From: CAYQTL01 sp964420405
GTDB lineage: Bacteria > Acidobacteriota > Thermoanaerobaculia > Thermoanaerobaculales > Sulfomarinibacteraceae
Direction: 5' to 3'
Length of the DNA stretch: 35,049 nucleotides
Assembly: GCA_964420405.1 (NCBI GenBank)
Contig: CAYQTL010000049.1
Location: 1 to 35,049 of the forward strand
Part shown: positions 1 through 7,818 of the stretch, in pieces
How positions within the stretch are numbered: the first letter of the stretch is position 1
How the letters are laid out: every line of letters begins with the position of its first letter
The notes under the pieces: model-generated
What the model was told of the DNA's origin: nothing
The model's input: only the letters and a program-made list of their open reading frames with translations
Database searches by the model: none
Position numbers and translations under genes: made by a program

Positions 1-842
1 ACTGCACGGTCCAGCGGCGTCATCAAAAACTGATCGAGGAGTGCCCGTCGCCGGTGGTCGGACCCGATCTCCGCGCGCGCCTCGGCGACGCGGCCCTCGC
101 CATGGTGCGGGCGTCGTCGTACCACAGCGTGGGCACCGTCGAGTTCCTGCTCGACCCGGACGGCCGCTTCTACTTCCTCGAGATGAACACCCGTCTGCAG
201 GTGGAGCACCCGGTGACCGAGGAGGTCTACGGCGTCGACCTCGTGCAGGAGCAGATCCGGCTCGCCCTGGGCGAGCCCCTGTCGCTCGAGCAGAGGGCCC
301 TGGTCCCGCGTGGCCACGCCATCGAGTGCCGGGTGTACGCCGAGGATCCGCTGCGCAACTTCGCGCCGTCGCCCGGCCGGATCGACCTGTTGGTGCGGCC
401 GCACGGCCCCGGCGTGCGCGTCGACTCGGGCGTGCTCGAGGGCTCGGTCGTGCCCCTCGAGTACGATCCGATGCTGGCCAAGCTGGTGGTGTGGGCGCCC
501 GACCGCGAGCGTGCCGTCGCCAGGCTGGTGCGGGCGCTGCAGGAGTACCAGGTTGGCGGGATCGCCACCACGCTGCCGCTGTTCCGGGCGCTGGCCGAGA
601 TGGACGAGTTCCGCACCGCCGCGTTCCACACCGGCTTCCTCGACGAGCTGCTCGCCACCGAGCGGCTCGAGGAGCTGCACGGCAGGCAGGATCCGGAGGC
701 CGAGGAGGCGGCGGTCGTCGCGGCCGCCTGCCTGGCGACGATGCGCGCGCGTCGCCTGCCCGAGGACCCGTTCGCGCACGGCGTCTCGAGCCGCTGGTGG
801 GACGAGGGGCTGCGGACGCTGCACGGGAGGTTTCCGAGATGA
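1..842 (+). CDS. accC: Biotin carboxylase subunit of an acyl-CoA carboxylase (5' end outside window)
   Basis: C-terminal part of an ATP-grasp biotin carboxylase, which carboxylates carrier-bound biotin using ATP and bicarbonate. The frame is open from the window edge (first full codon at 3), so the real start lies upstream; the GTG at 54 is internal, because VQRRHQK and IEE.PSP, typical of the family, precede it. Visible motifs are the catalytic-loop block FLEMNTRLQVEHPVTE, then ECRVYAEDP and the C-terminal segment ending near FHTGFLDELL. About 50 further residues follow the usual AccC end, as in propionyl- or methylcrotonyl-CoA carboxylase alpha chains. The stop overlaps the next start as ATGA, so it is coupled to the carrier gene. 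The acyl-CoA substrate cannot be told, since no carboxyltransferase gene is in the window. Confidence 0.93.
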   Translation, partial: CTVQRRHQKLIEECPSPVVGPDLRARLGDAALAMVRASSYHSVGTVEFLLDPDGRFYFLEMNTRLQVEHPVTEEVYGVDLVQEQIRLALGEPLSLEQRALVPRGHAIECRVYAEDPLRNFAPSPGRIDLLVRPHGPGVRVDSGVLEGSVVPLEYDPMLAKLVVWAPDRERAVARLVRALQEYQVGGIATTLPLFRALAEMDEFRTAAFHTGFLDELLATERLEELHGRQDPEAEEAAVVAAACLATMRARRLPEDPFAHGVSSRWWDEGLRTLHGRFPR

Positions 843-1342
843 AGTGGGTCGTCCGGGGGGCGGGAGGCAACCACCAGGTGGAGGTCGAGGAGTGCGGCGA
901 AGGCTTCGTCGTCACCCTCGACGGGCGCGAGATCCCGGTCGACCTGCGTCGCCTCGACGGCGCGCTGGCGTCGCTGCGCTACGTCGAGGACGGGCGGAGC
1001 TTCGCGGTGAGCTCGAGGCACCGGGGCGGCCGCTCGTGGCGGGTGGCGGTGGGGGAGCGCGAGTTCGACCTCGAGGTCATGACGCCGCTGGAGGCGATCG
1101 AGGTCGCCGCCGCCGAGGAGGGACGCGGGCCGAGTCGGATCGCGGCGCCGATCCCCGGCAAGGTGGTGGCGGTTCAGGTCGCCGTGGGGGACGAGGTCGG
1201 CGCGGGCCAGCCGCTGGTTGTGCTCGAGGCGATGAAGATGGAGAACGAGCTCGCCGCCGAGGGATCCGGTCGCGTGGTGGCGGTGCACGTGGCGCCCGGC
1301 GCCACCGTCGAGGCCGGGGCGTTGCTGGTCGAGATCGAGTGA
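839..1342 (+). CDS. Biotin carboxyl carrier protein (biotin/lipoyl attachment domain)
   Basis: A 167-residue biotin carrier. The last ~75 residues form a biotinyl domain beginning near IAAPIPGKVV, with the biotinylation motif EAMKMEN whose central lysine carries biotin, and ending with the hairpin typical of the fold (GALLVEIE). The first ~85 residues are a beta-rich region like that preceding the biotinyl domain in alpha chains of propionyl/methylcrotonyl-CoA carboxylases. With the upstream gene it therefore looks like a single alpha chain split into two coupled genes (ATGA overlap). Its stop overlaps the GTG start of the next gene. The partner carboxyltransferase is not in the window. Confidence 0.92.
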   Translation: MKWVVRGAGGNHQVEVEECGEGFVVTLDGREIPVDLRRLDGALASLRYVEDGRSFAVSSRHRGGRSWRVAVGEREFDLEVMTPLEAIEVAAAEEGRGPSRIAAPIPGKVVAVQVAVGDEVGAGQPLVVLEAMKMENELAAEGSGRVVAVHVAPGATVEAGALLVEIE

Positions 1343-4131
1343 GCCCGCGGCCCGTCCGGCTGCTGCTGGCGGCGCTGCTCGCCGGCGCCGCGGCGGGCGG
1401 CGCTCTCGAGCCGCACGGCGCCGTCCAGGGCAGGGTGGTGGACGGCGACCGGCGGCCCGTCGGCGGGGCCCGGGTGAGCCTGGTGGGGGCCGGCGACGTC
1501 GGCGGGCGGAGGACCACCGAAGCCGACGACGACGGCCGGTTCGAGCTGCGGGGGGTGTGGCCCGGCCGGTACCGTCTCGAGGTGGACACGCCCGGCCACC
1601 AGTGGGTCGAGCTGCGGGACCTCGTGGTCGAGCCAGGTGGGACAGCCGTGCTGTCGATCCTCACGCGGGTCACCGACGCCGACGAGATCGTGCTGCTGAC
1701 CGGCTCGCCGACCGTCGACGCCGTCTCCCACCGGCTCGAGTCGCCAGCGGGCTCGGAGTCGCTGCCGGGGCGGCGGTGGTGGCTGCCGCTGCCCGCGACG
1801 TCGCCCGACGCCTCCGACGGCGCGGGTCCCGATGACGTGTCGTTCCTCGGAGCACCGTCCGCGGAGGTGTCCCGGAGCCTCGCCGGCGGCCCGGTGCCGC
1901 CCCTGGTTCGCGACCTCGCCGAGCCCGTGCCGCCCGGCTCGCCGAGTCGCACGGCAACCCTCGCGGGCCTGCCGTCCGCCGCGGTCGGCGCTCTCGGCGG
2001 CGGGGTCGTGGCGGTGACGCCCCGCGGCGGCGAGGGACGCGGCTCGCTCGCGCTGGAGCACCTCGACGACGCCTTCTCGGGCTCCGGCGGGCGGGCACCG
2101 TTCGGCCGCGCCGGCTGGCGCGGCCCGGCCTCCGCCAGCTCGCTCGGGCTCGTGCTCGGCGGCCGGCTGGTCGGCGGCCGGGCGTGGGGGTTCGCCGCGC
2201 TGGAGGGCGCGCGCGACCGCGAGCGCCGCCTGGCCCGCCCCGGCGGCGGCCCGGCGGCGACCGAGGACCTGGTCACCAGGCGGAGGCTCGACTGGCTCGC
2301 GTCGCTCGACTGGCAGGCCGGCGTCCGGTACCGGCTGCACCTGGCCTCGAGTGGACGCCTGGCGACGACCGACGGCGCGCTGTCGACCGTCGACCGGCTG
2401 CCGGCGTCGGTCGGCGTCGCCAGCGACACCGCGTTCGACGCCGACCTGCGCGCCTTCTCTGCGACCGCCTCGTGGCTCGGTATGCCGGCGGACCGGCTGC
2501 TGCTCGACGTCCGCCTCGGCCTCGCGCGGACCGAAGCCGAGTTCGAGCCCGCGAGCGACCTGCCGACGGTGGTCGACGCCACCAGCGACGGGCGTCTCAG
2601 CGGCGGAGTCGGCCACGGGGTGGCGGTCGGGGGCGCCGGGTTCCCGGACCATCGAGACAGCCACCGCTCGACGGTCGTCCGGTTGGGTGTGGCGGCGGAC
2701 GTCCACCGGGACCATCGCCTCGACGCGGCCCTCGAGCTGCGCACGCGCAGGACCGAGCGCCGGCTGGCGACCACGACCGGCATCGGGGCGCGCTGTCTCG
2801 GTCCGTCCGGCTGGGACGCGGCGTGCTCCCCCGGCACGGGCGTCGTCGTCGACTGGGCCGCGGGAACCCGCGTGCTGGCGTACGACGACGAGCGGTGGAT
2901 CGTGGACCCTCCCGAGGGCTCGGTCGGCGGCCGCGGCGAGGACTGGACCCTCGAGCTGGTCGACCGCTGGCGGCCGGCGGCGTCCTGGACCGTTTCGGTG
3001 GGCCTGCGCGCCGGCCGCTGGTCCCTCCGTTCCGACGGTTCCGCGGCCACCGCCGCCGGCCGCGAGCTGCGGTTCGGTGTCGCCGACACCCTCGGCGGAT
3101 TCGTCGGCTGGGCGTGGGACTTCGAGGGACGGGGACGGTCGCGCCTGTACGGCCAGCTCGGCCGCAGCCGGCGGCCGCTGTCGCTGGATCCCGACGCCGG
3201 CCTGCTGGTGCGTGCCGACCCGACGGTCGTCCGGACCGACGAGCTGTGGAACGTCGCCGAGGTCATCGGGCCGCCGGTGGTCGTGGTCGACCCGGCGCTC
3301 GAGCCCGGCCGGCTCGACGAGGCGGTGCTCGGCCTCGAGTACGAGGTGCTCGCCGGTCTGCTGGTGGGCACGGCGGGCGTGGTCCGCCGGCTCGAGGGAT
3401 CGCCGACGGCGGTGACGCTCGACGGCGGCCGCAGCTGGTGGCTGACGGGCGACGGCGGTGCGGTCGCGTCCGATCCCGTGACGGGCGCGGCGTTGGACCG
3501 GCCCACCGGGCTCGCTGCGCCCCGCCGGGACCTCGAGGCGGTGATGATGTACGGTCATCGCCGGTGGTCGGGTGGCTGGGAGCTCGGGGTGTGGCTCGCG
3601 TGGTCGCGCCTGGAGGGATCCGTGGAGGGTGACCGGCTGCCGGGCCTGCGGCGGCTCGACGACCCCTGGCTGCGGTCGCCGCTGTCACCGGCGGCCGGCG
3701 ACGTGGACGGACCACTCGCCAACGACCGGCGGTGGCAGGGGAGGATTGTCGGCGCCGCGCGGCTGGGTCGTGGCTTTACGCTCAGCGGCGCGGTATCGGC
3801 CGCCACCGGAGCGCCGACGAGCCGTGTCGGCGCGGTCGGGCCGCCGCTCGGCCTGGACCAGCGGGTGATCGGCGGTCGCGGCGAAGCCGGTCGGACGCCG
3901 ACGCTGTGGCGGGTCGACGTCCAGCTCGGCTGGGAGGTTCCCGCCCTCGGGCTGGCCGAGCTGTGGCTCGAGGCCCGCAACCTCCTCGACGCCCAGACCG
4001 CGGTGTCGGCCGACCCGCGCTGGACGCTCGACCTGCCGGGGTCCGGCGGACGGGTCGAGCCCCGCTGGGGCGAGCCGGCGATCCGGCAGCCGCCGCGGAC
4101 GGTCTCCGTCGGGGCGCGATGGAGCTGGTGA
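1339..4131 (+). CDS. Outer-membrane beta-barrel protein, divergent TonB-dependent-receptor (Oar-like) relative
   Basis: A 930-residue protein. GTG at 1339 overlaps the upstream stop and is followed directly by a signal peptide (basic PRPVR, then LLLAALLAGAAAGG). Residues ~27-110 form a carboxypeptidase-regulatory-like beta-sandwich (QGRVVDGDRRPVGGARV, GRFELRGVWPGRYRL). The rest is rich in alternating aromatic/polar strands and ends SVGARWSW, an aromatic C-terminus typical of outer-membrane barrels. Unlike a normal TonB receptor, no clear TonB box or complete plug domain is visible; only a plug-end-like stretch near GGGVVAVTPRGG remains. Oar-like receptors with this N-terminal domain are abundant in Acidobacteriota. 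The ligand is unknown. Very long antisense open frames here are shadows of its GC-rich codon use. Confidence 0.75.
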   Translation: MSPRPVRLLLAALLAGAAAGGALEPHGAVQGRVVDGDRRPVGGARVSLVGAGDVGGRRTTEADDDGRFELRGVWPGRYRLEVDTPGHQWVELRDLVVEPGGTAVLSILTRVTDADEIVLLTGSPTVDAVSHRLESPAGSESLPGRRWWLPLPATSPDASDGAGPDDVSFLGAPSAEVSRSLAGGPVPPLVRDLAEPVPPGSPSRTATLAGLPSAAVGALGGGVVAVTPRGGEGRGSLALEHLDDAFSGSGGRAPFGRAGWRGPASASSLGLVLGGRLVGGRAWGFAALEGARDRERRLARPGGGPAATEDLVTRRRLDWLASLDWQAGVRYRLHLASSGRLATTDGALSTVDRLPASVGVASDTAFDADLRAFSATASWLGMPADRLLLDVRLGLARTEAEFEPASDLPTVVDATSDGRLSGGVGHGVAVGGAGFPDHRDSHRSTVVRLGVAADVHRDHRLDAALELRTRRTERRLATTTGIGARCLGPSGWDAACSPGTGVVVDWAAGTRVLAYDDERWIVDPPEGSVGGRGEDWTLELVDRWRPAASWTVSVGLRAGRWSLRSDGSAATAAGRELRFGVADTLGGFVGWAWDFEGRGRSRLYGQLGRSRRPLSLDPDAGLLVRADPTVVRTDELWNVAEVIGPPVVVVDPALEPGRLDEAVLGLEYEVLAGLLVGTAGVVRRLEGSPTAVTLDGGRSWWLTGDGGAVASDPVTGAALDRPTGLAAPRRDLEAVMMYGHRRWSGGWELGVWLAWSRLEGSVEGDRLPGLRRLDDPWLRSPLSPAAGDVDGPLANDRRWQGRIVGAARLGRGFTLSGAVSAATGAPTSRVGAVGPPLGLDQRVIGGRGEAGRTPTLWRVDVQLGWEVPALGLAELWLEARNLLDAQTAVSADPRWTLDLPGSGGRVEPRWGEPAIRQPPRTVSVGARWSW

Positions 4132-4180
4132 ACGGGCCGTCGCCGCGCCCGCCCTCCGGAGGATGTCGCCGCGCCCGGTG

Positions 4181-4186
4181 TATACT
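4181..4186 (+). promoter_or_regulatory. Candidate -10 box for the lipoprotein/sigma-factor cluster
   Basis: TATACT, five of six matches to TATAAT and conspicuous in GC-rich sequence, lies 103 bp before the ATG at 4290 in the only gap between the barrel gene and the lipoprotein gene. No good -35 hexamer is seen 16-18 bp upstream. The same hexamer precedes the genes at 7261 and 28220. Confidence 0.45.
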
Positions 4187-4289
4187 CGCCGCCGTCGCCC
4201 GCGGTCCTGCGGGGTGCCGGGGGCTCGCGACCCGGTCGTCGCGGGTGCCTGCGGCCGTCGTCCGCTCCGTTGGCCGAGAGGTTCCCATC

Positions 4290-4904
4290 ATGGTCCGATG
4301 CTCCGGCTCGACCCGGACGTCCCACCCGAGACGCTCCGTGGCGGTGGCGCTCGCCGTCGCCACCCTCGCAGGCTGTGGATCGGTGGCGCTGCCGCCCATG
4401 GACCCCCCGGTCCTCGAGGCGGTCAGCCCGACGGTGGTCCGCTACGGCGGTCCCGGGCTGTGGGTGGTCGTGGAGTACCAGTTCGCGACCCTCAGCCTCG
4501 GCGAGGACTGGCTGTTCCTCGACGTCGCCTTCACCGCCCCCGAGGGGCGGTCGGCGACCTTGCGTCGCGACGACGTGTTCGTCCGCACGCCGGCTGGCCG
4601 CCGGCTGCCCCTGGTCAGCCAGAGAGAGTTCGCGGCCGCGTACCGCGACCTGCGCAACCGTCTCGTGCGGGCCAACGTGGTGCGGGACCCGGCCCTGTAC
4701 TTCCCGTCCAACCGGCGCCCCTGCCGCGCCTCGTTCTTCGCCGTTCCCGGCACCGGGGTGACCTTCGACTCGGTGACCGTCAACCACCGGCGGGCGTGCT
4801 ACGACCGGTTCTTCTTCCGGGTGCCCGGAGGCGTCCAGCCCGGCCGGTGGGTGCTCGGCATCGACCTCGAGGAGAGCCGGGTCCGAGTGCCGTTCGAGCT
4901 GTAG
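4290..4904 (+). CDS. Putative lipoprotein of unknown function
   Basis: A 204-residue protein. The ATG at 4290 has a GAGAGG ribosome-binding site 7-8 bp upstream. A basic N-region (HPRR) and hydrophobic stretch (VAVALAVATLAG) lead to a lipobox LAGC with the lipidated cysteine at residue 29, so it is expected to be anchored in the inner or outer membrane facing the periplasm. The mature part looks beta-rich, with two further cysteines in RRPCR and RRACY and an aromatic RFFFRVPGG motif. I recognise no family; an immunoglobulin-like fold is a guess. The ECF sigma gene follows after 19 bp, so they may be co-transcribed from the TATACT promoter at 4181. Confidence 0.8.
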   Translation: MVRCSGSTRTSHPRRSVAVALAVATLAGCGSVALPPMDPPVLEAVSPTVVRYGGPGLWVVVEYQFATLSLGEDWLFLDVAFTAPEGRSATLRRDDVFVRTPAGRRLPLVSQREFAAAYRDLRNRLVRANVVRDPALYFPSNRRPCRASFFAVPGTGVTFDSVTVNHRRACYDRFFFRVPGGVQPGRWVLGIDLEESRVRVPFEL

Positions 4905-4923
4905 CCCGGGCGGGGGTGGCACC

Positions 4924-5508
4924 ATGGCGCGGTCGCGCGACTCAGAGCCCACCAGCGACGAGGCCCTCGTCGTGCTCGCCCTCGACGGCTCCGAGGACGC
5001 GTTCGCCGAGCTGGTCCGGCGCTACCAGCGCCGGCTGACGGGGTTCCTCGGCCAGCTCGTCGGGGATGCCGACCTCGCCAGGGAGCTCGCGCAGGAGGCG
5101 TTCATCCGCGCCTGGTCCGCCCTGTCGCGGTTCGACCCGGCGTACCGGTTCTCCACCTGGCTGTTCAGGATCGCCCACAACCTGGGCATCGACCACCTCC
5201 GCCGGCGCCGCCTCCAGACGGTGCCGCTGCACCGCCACGACGTCGACGGCGAGGAGGTCGAGCTGGCGCTGCCGGACGACGCCAAGGACCCGCTCGAGCA
5301 CGTCGAGAACAGGGCTCTCGAGGAGGGTCTGCGGGAGGCGATCGAGTCGCTCCGTCCCGAGTACCGGGAGCTGGTGCTGCTGCGGCACTTCGGCGGCCTC
5401 GCGTACCAGGAGATCGCCGAGCTGAAGGGGATGCCGCTCGGCACGGTGAAGAACAAACTTTTCCGCGCCCATACCGTACTACGCAACGCGCTGGCGTCCT
5501 TCCTGTAG
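4924..5508 (+). CDS. ECF-type RNA polymerase sigma factor (sigma-70 family, RpoE-like)
   Basis: A 194-residue two-domain sigma factor. Sigma region 2 spans about residues 25-95, including ELAQEAFIRAWSALSRFDP and the -10 recognition segment FSTWLFRIAHNLGIDHLRRR. Region 4 spans about 130-190 with the helix-turn-helix YQEIAELKGMPLGTVKNKLFRAH. This arrangement without regions 1 and 3 is the ECF pattern. It directs RNA polymerase to a regulon not identifiable here. The next gene begins 29 bp downstream and encodes a membrane protein that could be its regulator. The lipoprotein upstream may report on envelope state, but that is inference from position only. Confidence 0.93.
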   Translation: MARSRDSEPTSDEALVVLALDGSEDAFAELVRRYQRRLTGFLGQLVGDADLARELAQEAFIRAWSALSRFDPAYRFSTWLFRIAHNLGIDHLRRRRLQTVPLHRHDVDGEEVELALPDDAKDPLEHVENRALEEGLREAIESLRPEYRELVLLRHFGGLAYQEIAELKGMPLGTVKNKLFRAHTVLRNALASFL

Positions 5509-5537
5509 GATGGGTCGGGCGCCACGAGGAGGACAGG

Positions 5538-6023
5538 GTGGACGGACGCAGCGTCGAGACGGTTGGAAGCGACGCGGCACGCGAGCCGGCGGCGACGGAC
5601 TCCGAGCTCGAGCGGCTCGATGTCGAGGTCGGCCGTGTGCTCGCGGCGGCAGCGTGGCCGGCGGCCGTCGACCTGGAGCGGGCCGTGCTGTCCGCGGTGC
5701 GTCCGGCGATGCGCCGCCGACGTCTGCTCGGTGCCGTGCCGGTCGGGGTGTCGCTGGCGGTGACCGCGGCCGGCGCGGGAATGCTCGGCGGCGTGCCGGG
5801 CGGCGGCGTCGTGTCGATGCTGCCGGGGTGGTCCTCCGCCGCGGTCGTGCACCTGCTCGCGTGCCTCGAGGGCTGGCGGGTCGCCCTGTCAAGTGCCGCC
5901 GGGATGGACCTCGCCGTCGGTGTCCAGGTGGCGGCGACCGCCGCGGCCGTGCTCGCAGCGACCGCCACCGGAGCGCTCGTGCACCGGTGGAGGAGGATCG
6001 CGGCATGGCCGGCCGCCCGCTGA
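5538..6023 (+). CDS. Small membrane protein next to ECF sigma factor (possible anti-sigma)
   Basis: A 161-residue protein. GTG at 5538 is supported by a strong GAGGAGGA site at 5526-5533. The N-terminal ~58 residues are soluble and acidic/helical (ELERLDVEVGRVLAAAAW), followed by basic MRRRR and hydrophobic segments at about residues 62-82, 95-110 and 125-148. A cytoplasmic N-domain plus membrane anchor beside an ECF sigma gene is the layout of an anti-sigma factor. However, the zinc-binding HxxxCxxC motif of the common ZAS family is absent, so that role is inferred from position only. The stop lies inside the start region of the next gene (19-bp overlap), indicating coupling. Confidence 0.7.
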   Translation: MDGRSVETVGSDAAREPAATDSELERLDVEVGRVLAAAAWPAAVDLERAVLSAVRPAMRRRRLLGAVPVGVSLAVTAAGAGMLGGVPGGGVVSMLPGWSSAAVVHLLACLEGWRVALSSAAGMDLAVGVQVAATAAAVLAATATGALVHRWRRIAAWPAAR

Positions 6024-6826
6024 CCGCCGGGTTGCTGGCGCTGCTGTCGCTCGCGACGATCGGGGCCGCCGAGGCGTCGCCGGCCCGAACCGCGATCCTC
6101 GAGGCGCTGGAGGTCACGGGGGTCGTCGACGGCGATGTCGTGGTGATCGCCGGCGACGTCACGCTCGCGGCCGGCGCCGACGTCCGGGGCCACGTGGTGG
6201 CGGTGTTCGGCCGGGTCCACCGGGAGCCGGGCGCGCGCGTCGTCGGCTCGACCATCGGCGTGTCCTCGCTGGCGGGGCTGGAGCTGTACCGCGACCCTGC
6301 CGGGCACGATGACCTCTCCGAGGTCGGTCTTCGGCTGCTGGTCTCCGGGCTGTGGCTCACCGCGGCGACCGTGCTCGCGGCACTGCTGCCAGGCCGGCTG
6401 CGACGCAGCAGTTGGATGGTCGGCGTTCTCGGCCTGCGGGTCGCGGTGCTCGGCGCGCTGGTGCTGGTGACCGCGGTCGCCGCGCTGGTGGCGGCGATCG
6501 GCCTCGGACGAGGCCTCGGGATCCCTGTGGCTGCCCTCGTGATGATGGTGTTCCTCGCCGCCAAGGTTCTCGGCGTGACCGTCCTCGGCGCCGCGCTCGG
6601 CGCATGGGTGTCGGAGCGGCTGCTGCGGCGCACGGTGCCGCTTCCGCTCGCGGTGATGCTCGGTGTCGTGCCGCTGCTCGCCTTGCGGATGGTGCCCGCC
6701 GCCGGGGGCGCGATGTGGACGGTGGTGTCGGTGCTGGCACTCGGCGCCGGCGTGTTCGCGGTCGTGCTGGCGCCCGCCGAGGAGGCGTACGGCGTGTCGG
6801 TCCGCTCCGGCGTACCGCGGCGGTGA
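6005..6826 (+). CDS. Bactofilin-like/polymer-forming domain membrane protein
   Basis: A 273-residue protein. ATG at 6005 follows an AGGAGG site inside the end of the previous gene. A signal-like segment ends near residue 24 (EASPA). Residues ~35-90 show short beta-helix-type repeats (DGDVVVIAGDVTLAAGADV, then GHVVAVFGRVHREPGA), resembling bactofilin or polymer-forming domains that bacteria often fuse to membrane anchors. Four to five hydrophobic segments follow between ~110 and ~258, separated by short charged loops. The exact function is unknown. Overlap with the preceding membrane protein and closeness to the sigma gene suggest one envelope-related operon. Confidence 0.65.
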   Translation: MAGRPLTAGLLALLSLATIGAAEASPARTAILEALEVTGVVDGDVVVIAGDVTLAAGADVRGHVVAVFGRVHREPGARVVGSTIGVSSLAGLELYRDPAGHDDLSEVGLRLLVSGLWLTAATVLAALLPGRLRRSSWMVGVLGLRVAVLGALVLVTAVAALVAAIGLGRGLGIPVAALVMMVFLAAKVLGVTVLGAALGAWVSERLLRRTVPLPLAVMLGVVPLLALRMVPAAGGAMWTVVSVLALGAGVFAVVLAPAEEAYGVSVRSGVPRR

Positions 6827-6890
6827 GGAGCGGCGGCTTCCGCGGGGAGGCGAGCCACGACAGCCCTCCGATCCGGTTGTCCAACCCGTG

Positions 6891-6976
6891 CGAAGGTGCG
6901 AGGGTGAGGGACTGAGAGGGCCGCGTGCGCGCGGTGGGGCCCGCCACAGGACGATCGTCGCAGCTTCGCACCTTCG
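6891..6976. repeat. 11-bp inverted repeat in intergenic spacer
   Basis: CGAAGGTGCGA at 6891-6901 is exactly complementary to TCGCACCTTCG at 6966-6976, separated by 64 bp. The left arm lies inside a short tandem repeat of GTGCGAAG-like units. It could form a stem in RNA or a cruciform; no poly-T follows, so it is not an obvious terminator. Confidence 0.6.
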
Positions 6977-7168
6977 AGCCCCGAAGCCCGGCCGCCGCCT
7001 CCCGCCGCGTCCGTGCTCGATGCAGCGGCAGCGACAGCGTCAGATGGCAGGGCCACCGGCGGGGACAGCCACAGCCTCCGCCCCGTCCGCGTCCGTGCCG
7101 GAACCGGCGGCGGTCGGGGCCCGCGACGCCATCCGGGCCCACCGTCGCTGACCCCGGTTGACGTCACC

Positions 7169-7192
7169 GGGAACGGGAACGGGAACGGGATC
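7169..7192 (+). repeat. GGGAAC/GGGATC hexamer array (G-quadruplex consensus)
   Basis: Three GGGAAC units followed by one GGGATC, perfectly phased. The four GGG runs with 3-nt loops match the G3N1-7 x4 quadruplex pattern on the plus strand. The array sits 38 bp upstream of the TATACT box for yceD. Related arrays occur at 11189 and 34805. Confidence 0.9.
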
Positions 7193-7229
7193 GGACGAGG
7201 GAGGTCTGGTGGCGAGCGGGACGGGGTGG

Positions 7230-7235
7230 TATACT
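7230..7235 (+). promoter_or_regulatory. Candidate -10 box of the yceD-rpmF-plsX-fab operon
   Basis: TATACT 25 bp upstream of the yceD ATG would give a leader of about 19 nt carrying the GGGGGAAG ribosome-binding site. No recognisable TTGACA-like -35 lies at 16-18 bp. It follows a 434-bp gene-free region, which is where an operon promoter is expected. Confidence 0.5.
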
Positions 7236-7260
7236 CCCGACCCCCCTTCTGGGGGAAGAT

Positions 7261-7791
7261 ATGGGTGTGACGATCGACCTGCGCCGCATCGAGGACGAGC
7301 CCGTCGCGTTCAGTCGCGACATCGAGCTCGAGCCGGAGTGCGTCGACCCGGATCGGGTCGACGGACCGGTGTCCGTGCGCCTCGACGGCCACGTGCAGCC
7401 AGCCGGGGACGAGCTCGCGGTCGTCGGCCGCTGCTCGATGGCGGCGCGCGTGATCTGCGCGCGCTGCCTGGCGCCGGTCGAGTGGGTCGCCTCCGAGGAG
7501 TTCGCGTTGCGGTACCGCGTCGGCTCTCCGGCCGGCGAGGGAGACGATGTCGAGCTCCGGGAGGCCGACCTCGACGTGGTGTGGGTGCCGGACGGAGAGC
7601 TGGACCTCGAGCAGCTCGCCGCCGACCAGACCGTGCTGAACCTGCCGATGCGGACCGTGTGCCGCCCCGACTGTGCCGGGCTGTGCCCCCGGTGCGGCGC
7701 CGACCGCAACCTCCCGGATGCCTGTCGGTGCGAAACCGAAACGGACCCGCGGTGGGCCGCCCTGGCGGACCTCCGCGTCCACGACAGCTGA
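7261..7791 (+). CDS. yceD: YceD/DUF177 family protein
   Basis: A 176-residue member of the YceD (DUF177) family, which typically sits directly upstream of rpmF, as here, and in plants and E. coli has been linked to 23S rRNA accumulation. Visible family marks are the CARCL motif in the middle (residues ~65-69) and the C-terminal cluster CRPDCAGLCPRCG followed by DPRWAALADL. The clustered cysteines suggest metal binding. The ATG at 7261 has a GGGGGAAG site just upstream, and a TATACT box lies 25 bp before it. First gene of the yceD-rpmF-plsX-fabH-fabD-fabG run. Confidence 0.88.
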   Translation: MGVTIDLRRIEDEPVAFSRDIELEPECVDPDRVDGPVSVRLDGHVQPAGDELAVVGRCSMAARVICARCLAPVEWVASEEFALRYRVGSPAGEGDDVELREADLDVVWVPDGELDLEQLAADQTVLNLPMRTVCRPDCAGLCPRCGADRNLPDACRCETETDPRWAALADLRVHDS

Positions 7792-7818
7792 GCCCTGCTC
7801 GCGACCGGAGATGAGACG

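Larger units (their letters stand above)
6827..7260 (+). other. Non-coding spacer with repeats, upstream of yceD-rpmF-plsX-fab
   Basis: This 434-bp stretch holds no convincing gene. It contains an imperfect 8-bp tandem repeat (GTGCGAAG, GTGCGAGG at about 6888-6903), an 11-bp inverted repeat (6891-6901 with 6966-6976), the 8-bp palindrome TGACGTCA at 7159-7166, a GGGAAC/GGGATC hexamer array at 7169-7192 and a TATACT box at 7230. Short open frames crossing it have no ribosome-binding site and no recognisable product. Confidence 0.7.

Noticed and set aside
1077..3558. Antisense open frames of about 800 codons on the minus strand
   Set aside because: They mirror the GC-rich codon pattern of the plus-strand barrel gene, show only low-complexity Arg/Pro/Ser-rich translation, and have no motif or plausible start.
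7158..7163. TTGACG as a -35 box for the yceD promoter
   Set aside because: It is 66 bp from the TATACT box; at 17-bp spacing it would face GGGAAC, which is not a -10.
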